Positions 5,766-6,633 of a DNA stretch of 6,633 nucleotides are shown piece by piece. Position 1 is the first letter of the stretch. Each line of letters opens with the position of its first letter. The position numbers and the translations under genes were made by a program. The DNA lies in the NCBI GenBank assembly GCA_003139735.1, contig PLGA01000319.1, forward strand, positions 1-6,633, in the 5' to 3' direction. The stretch is from Bryobacterales bacterium. GTDB lineage: Bacteria; Acidobacteriota; Terriglobia; Bryobacterales; Bryobacteraceae. Below the pieces are notes generated by a model. That model was not told where the DNA came from, searched no databases, and saw only the letters and a program-made list of their open reading frames with translations.

Positions 5766-6260
5766 TCTGAGAGCGGCGCGGATGTCCTTGAGCAGGCGGA
5801 ATAGGTGATAAGGGTCGCTCGGCGACGCGACAAAGTCGAACCGTTCATAGAAGGATCTGGCCGCGTCGTCTTTCGCGTGGACCGCGAATGCCCGGATGCC
5901 GGCAATGTCCGCCGCCTGCAATGTGCGAAGCATGGCGTCCTTCAGGAGGCCGCTGCCGAAGCCCTGGTTTTGCCAGGGGGTCGCGACGGCAAGACGAGCC
6001 AGCAGCATGATCGGCAGGGAATGACGGGCAAGGCCCTTGGTCAGCCGCTCGGGCGCATCGTTGTACTCGACCTGCCCAACCACGAGCGTATAGTAACCGG
6101 CGACCTCTTCATCCGCCAGGGCGATGTAAGTTTGCGAGGCGCCGGCCTGCTGGTTCTGAAGGGCGTACCGTGTGAGGAAGCGGTTGAGCGCTTCCCGGCC
6201 GCAATCGAAAGCGTCGATTCCGTGGCCGCGCCGCAGCTTTTCGATTCGTAACGCGGCCAC
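5760..6260 (-). CDS. GNAT acetyltransferase toxin (TacT/AtaT-type)
   Basis: This 166-residue protein has the full GNAT fold of toxins that acetylate the amino group of charged aminoacyl-tRNAs and block translation. The N-terminal FDCGREALNRFLTRYALQNQ (18-37) is characteristic of this toxin group. GASQTYIALADEEVAGYYTL (40-59) provides the early strands. LPIMLLARLAV (82-92) followed by QNQGFGSGLL (97-106) is the acetyl-CoA pyrophosphate loop (Q/RxxGxG/A). AVHAKDDAARSFYERFDF (126-143) holds Tyr138, at the position of the catalytic Tyr in TacT. DPYHLFRLLKDIRA closes the domain. The GTG start (6258-6260) immediately follows the antitoxin TAA with no spacer, so translation likely depends on reinitiation after the antitoxin. 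No key motif is missing, so the toxin looks intact. Which tRNA it modifies cannot be read from sequence. Confidence 0.92.
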   Translation of the reverse strand: MAALRIEKLRRGHGIDAFDCGREALNRFLTRYALQNQQAGASQTYIALADEEVAGYYTLVVGQVEYNDAPERLTKGLARHSLPIMLLARLAVATPWQNQGFGSGLLKDAMLRTLQAADIAGIRAFAVHAKDDAARSFYERFDFVASPSDPYHLFRLLKDIRAALRR

Positions 6261-6548
6261 TTAAGCGGCGCCGCGCTCGAATACGCTCGGCTTCTTCAAG
6301 AGCCTAGCCAACCGCGGCGCCGGCCGTGGCGGAGCCGAGAGCGCCGCCTGGAACGCTTCCCATTGCTTGGCGTTGAGGCCGAAGCGCCGCCGGTCGGGCA
6401 GGGTTTCCTCGGCGCGGGCCAGGGCGCTCTCCAGCACGAATTGGCTGACGGAGCGGCGCGCGGCGAGCGCGGCGACCTGGAGGGTGCGCTTCGCCGACGG
6501 CGTCAACCGCAGGTCGAGTTTTTCGTTGCGGGTTTCGATGTTCGGCAC
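6261..6548 (-). CDS. DUF1778 ribbon-helix-helix antitoxin (TacA-like)
   Basis: This 95-residue protein is the upstream partner of the GNAT toxin. The N terminus has the ribbon-helix-helix pattern: a beta strand EKLDLRLTP (9-17), helix A about 18-30 (SAKRTLQVAALAA) and helix B about 33-48 (SVSQFVLESALARAEE), used for dimerisation and operator binding. The C-terminal half has the family's toxin-binding segment: RRFGLNAKQWEAFQAALSAPP (54-74), then PRLARLLKKPSVFERG. In known TacA/AtaR proteins this part wraps around the acetyltransferase and neutralises it, and the complex represses its own promoter. GTG (6546-6548) is chosen because it gives the family-like MPNIETRNEKLDLRL start and lies just after a promoter. 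No ribosome binding site is visible, consistent with a leaderless message. The stop directly abuts the toxin start. Confidence 0.92.
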   Translation of the reverse strand: MPNIETRNEKLDLRLTPSAKRTLQVAALAARRSVSQFVLESALARAEETLPDRRRFGLNAKQWEAFQAALSAPPRPAPRLARLLKKPSVFERGAA

Positions 6549-6554
6549 GGAACC

Positions 6555-6583
6555 AGTATACCAGGAACGCCAGACAATGTCGG
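6555..6583 (-). promoter_or_regulatory. Promoter and likely operator of the toxin-antitoxin operon
   Basis: Read on the minus strand, CCGACA (6583-6578) and TATACT (6560-6555) match the -35 and -10 consensus at four and five of six bases, with an exact 17-base spacer. Only six bases separate the -10 from the antitoxin GTG, so transcription should start at or next to the start codon. A GTATAC palindrome (6556-6561) overlaps the -10 and is flanked by direct CTGG repeats, a plausible site for autorepression by the ribbon-helix-helix antitoxin. Confidence 0.6.
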
Positions 6584-6633
6584 TACAGCCAGGGTGCGCG
6601 ACTTGAAAGTAGCAGGCTTCCCACGGCTCACGC

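Noticed and set aside
5805..6251. Plus-strand ORF opposite the GNAT gene
   Set aside because: The minus strand encodes a complete GNAT toxin with all motifs; the plus-strand translation has no recognisable features.
961..6574. TGTCTGGCGT shared by the ffh upstream region (961-970) and the minus-strand antitoxin upstream region
   Set aside because: A ten-base match is expected several times by chance in a window of this size, and its distance to the -10 box differs (about 18 versus 10 bases).
6304..6624. Minus-strand ORF overlapping the antitoxin and its promoter
   Set aside because: It is in a different frame from the clear DUF1778 protein and runs through the promoter; its Arg/Pro-rich end looks like a shadow frame.
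1..6633. CRISPR arrays, insertion sequences, tRNA or rRNA genes
   Set aside because: No regularly spaced repeats, transposase motifs, terminal inverted repeats or cloverleaf-type sequences were seen on either strand.

Overview
The window is a GC-rich bacterial chromosome segment built around a conserved translation and secretion cluster: ffh, rpsP, khpA, rimM, trmD, rplS, rnhB, all on the + strand. Gene order alone does not fix the lineage. The RimM N-terminal signature (KTRGNRGE), the serine hydrolase with an extra C-terminal domain, and the small FPW/VRGAISGLG membrane protein after rnhB resemble what I remember of Acidobacteriota. That assignment is an inference and was not tested by any search.

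Layout. Positions 1-867 hold the 3' part of a serine-hydrolase (beta-lactamase class C / PBP-like) gene that enters from the left edge. A 135-bp gap follows, with a strong 14-bp-stem hairpin (899-934) and a promoter-like element just ahead of ffh. From 1003 to 5746 the core genes run in one direction. ffh encodes the SRP GTPase, rpsP ribosomal protein S16, khpA a KH RNA-binding protein, rimM a 16S maturation factor, trmD the tRNA m1G37 methyltransferase, rplS ribosomal protein L19, and rnhB RNase HII. A 95-residue two-helix membrane protein of unknown function closes the series. khpA-rimM, rimM-trmD and rnhB-membrane protein each overlap by 4 nt (GTGA, GTGA, ATGA), which suggests translational coupling. 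rplS has its own leader with a promoter-like box and a small hairpin.

The core cluster converges on a minus-strand pair (5760-6548): a DUF1778 ribbon-helix-helix antitoxin followed with no gap by a GNAT acetyltransferase toxin, a TacAT/AtaRT-type module. A 9-bp hairpin with one bulged base spans the convergent boundary and contains both stop codons. The antitoxin promoter sits so close to its GTG that the transcript is probably leaderless. The last ~50 bases (6584-6633) contain nothing I can assign.

How the genes work together: the core block supplies ribosome parts, 16S and tRNA maturation, co-translational membrane targeting, and ribonucleotide removal from DNA. The toxin-antitoxin pair is accessory. 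The most notable observations are a QMDLF clamp-binding-like motif at the RNase HII C terminus, the uncharacterised membrane protein coupled to rnhB, and the palindromic elements at the cluster's borders. I found no clearly undescribed system.
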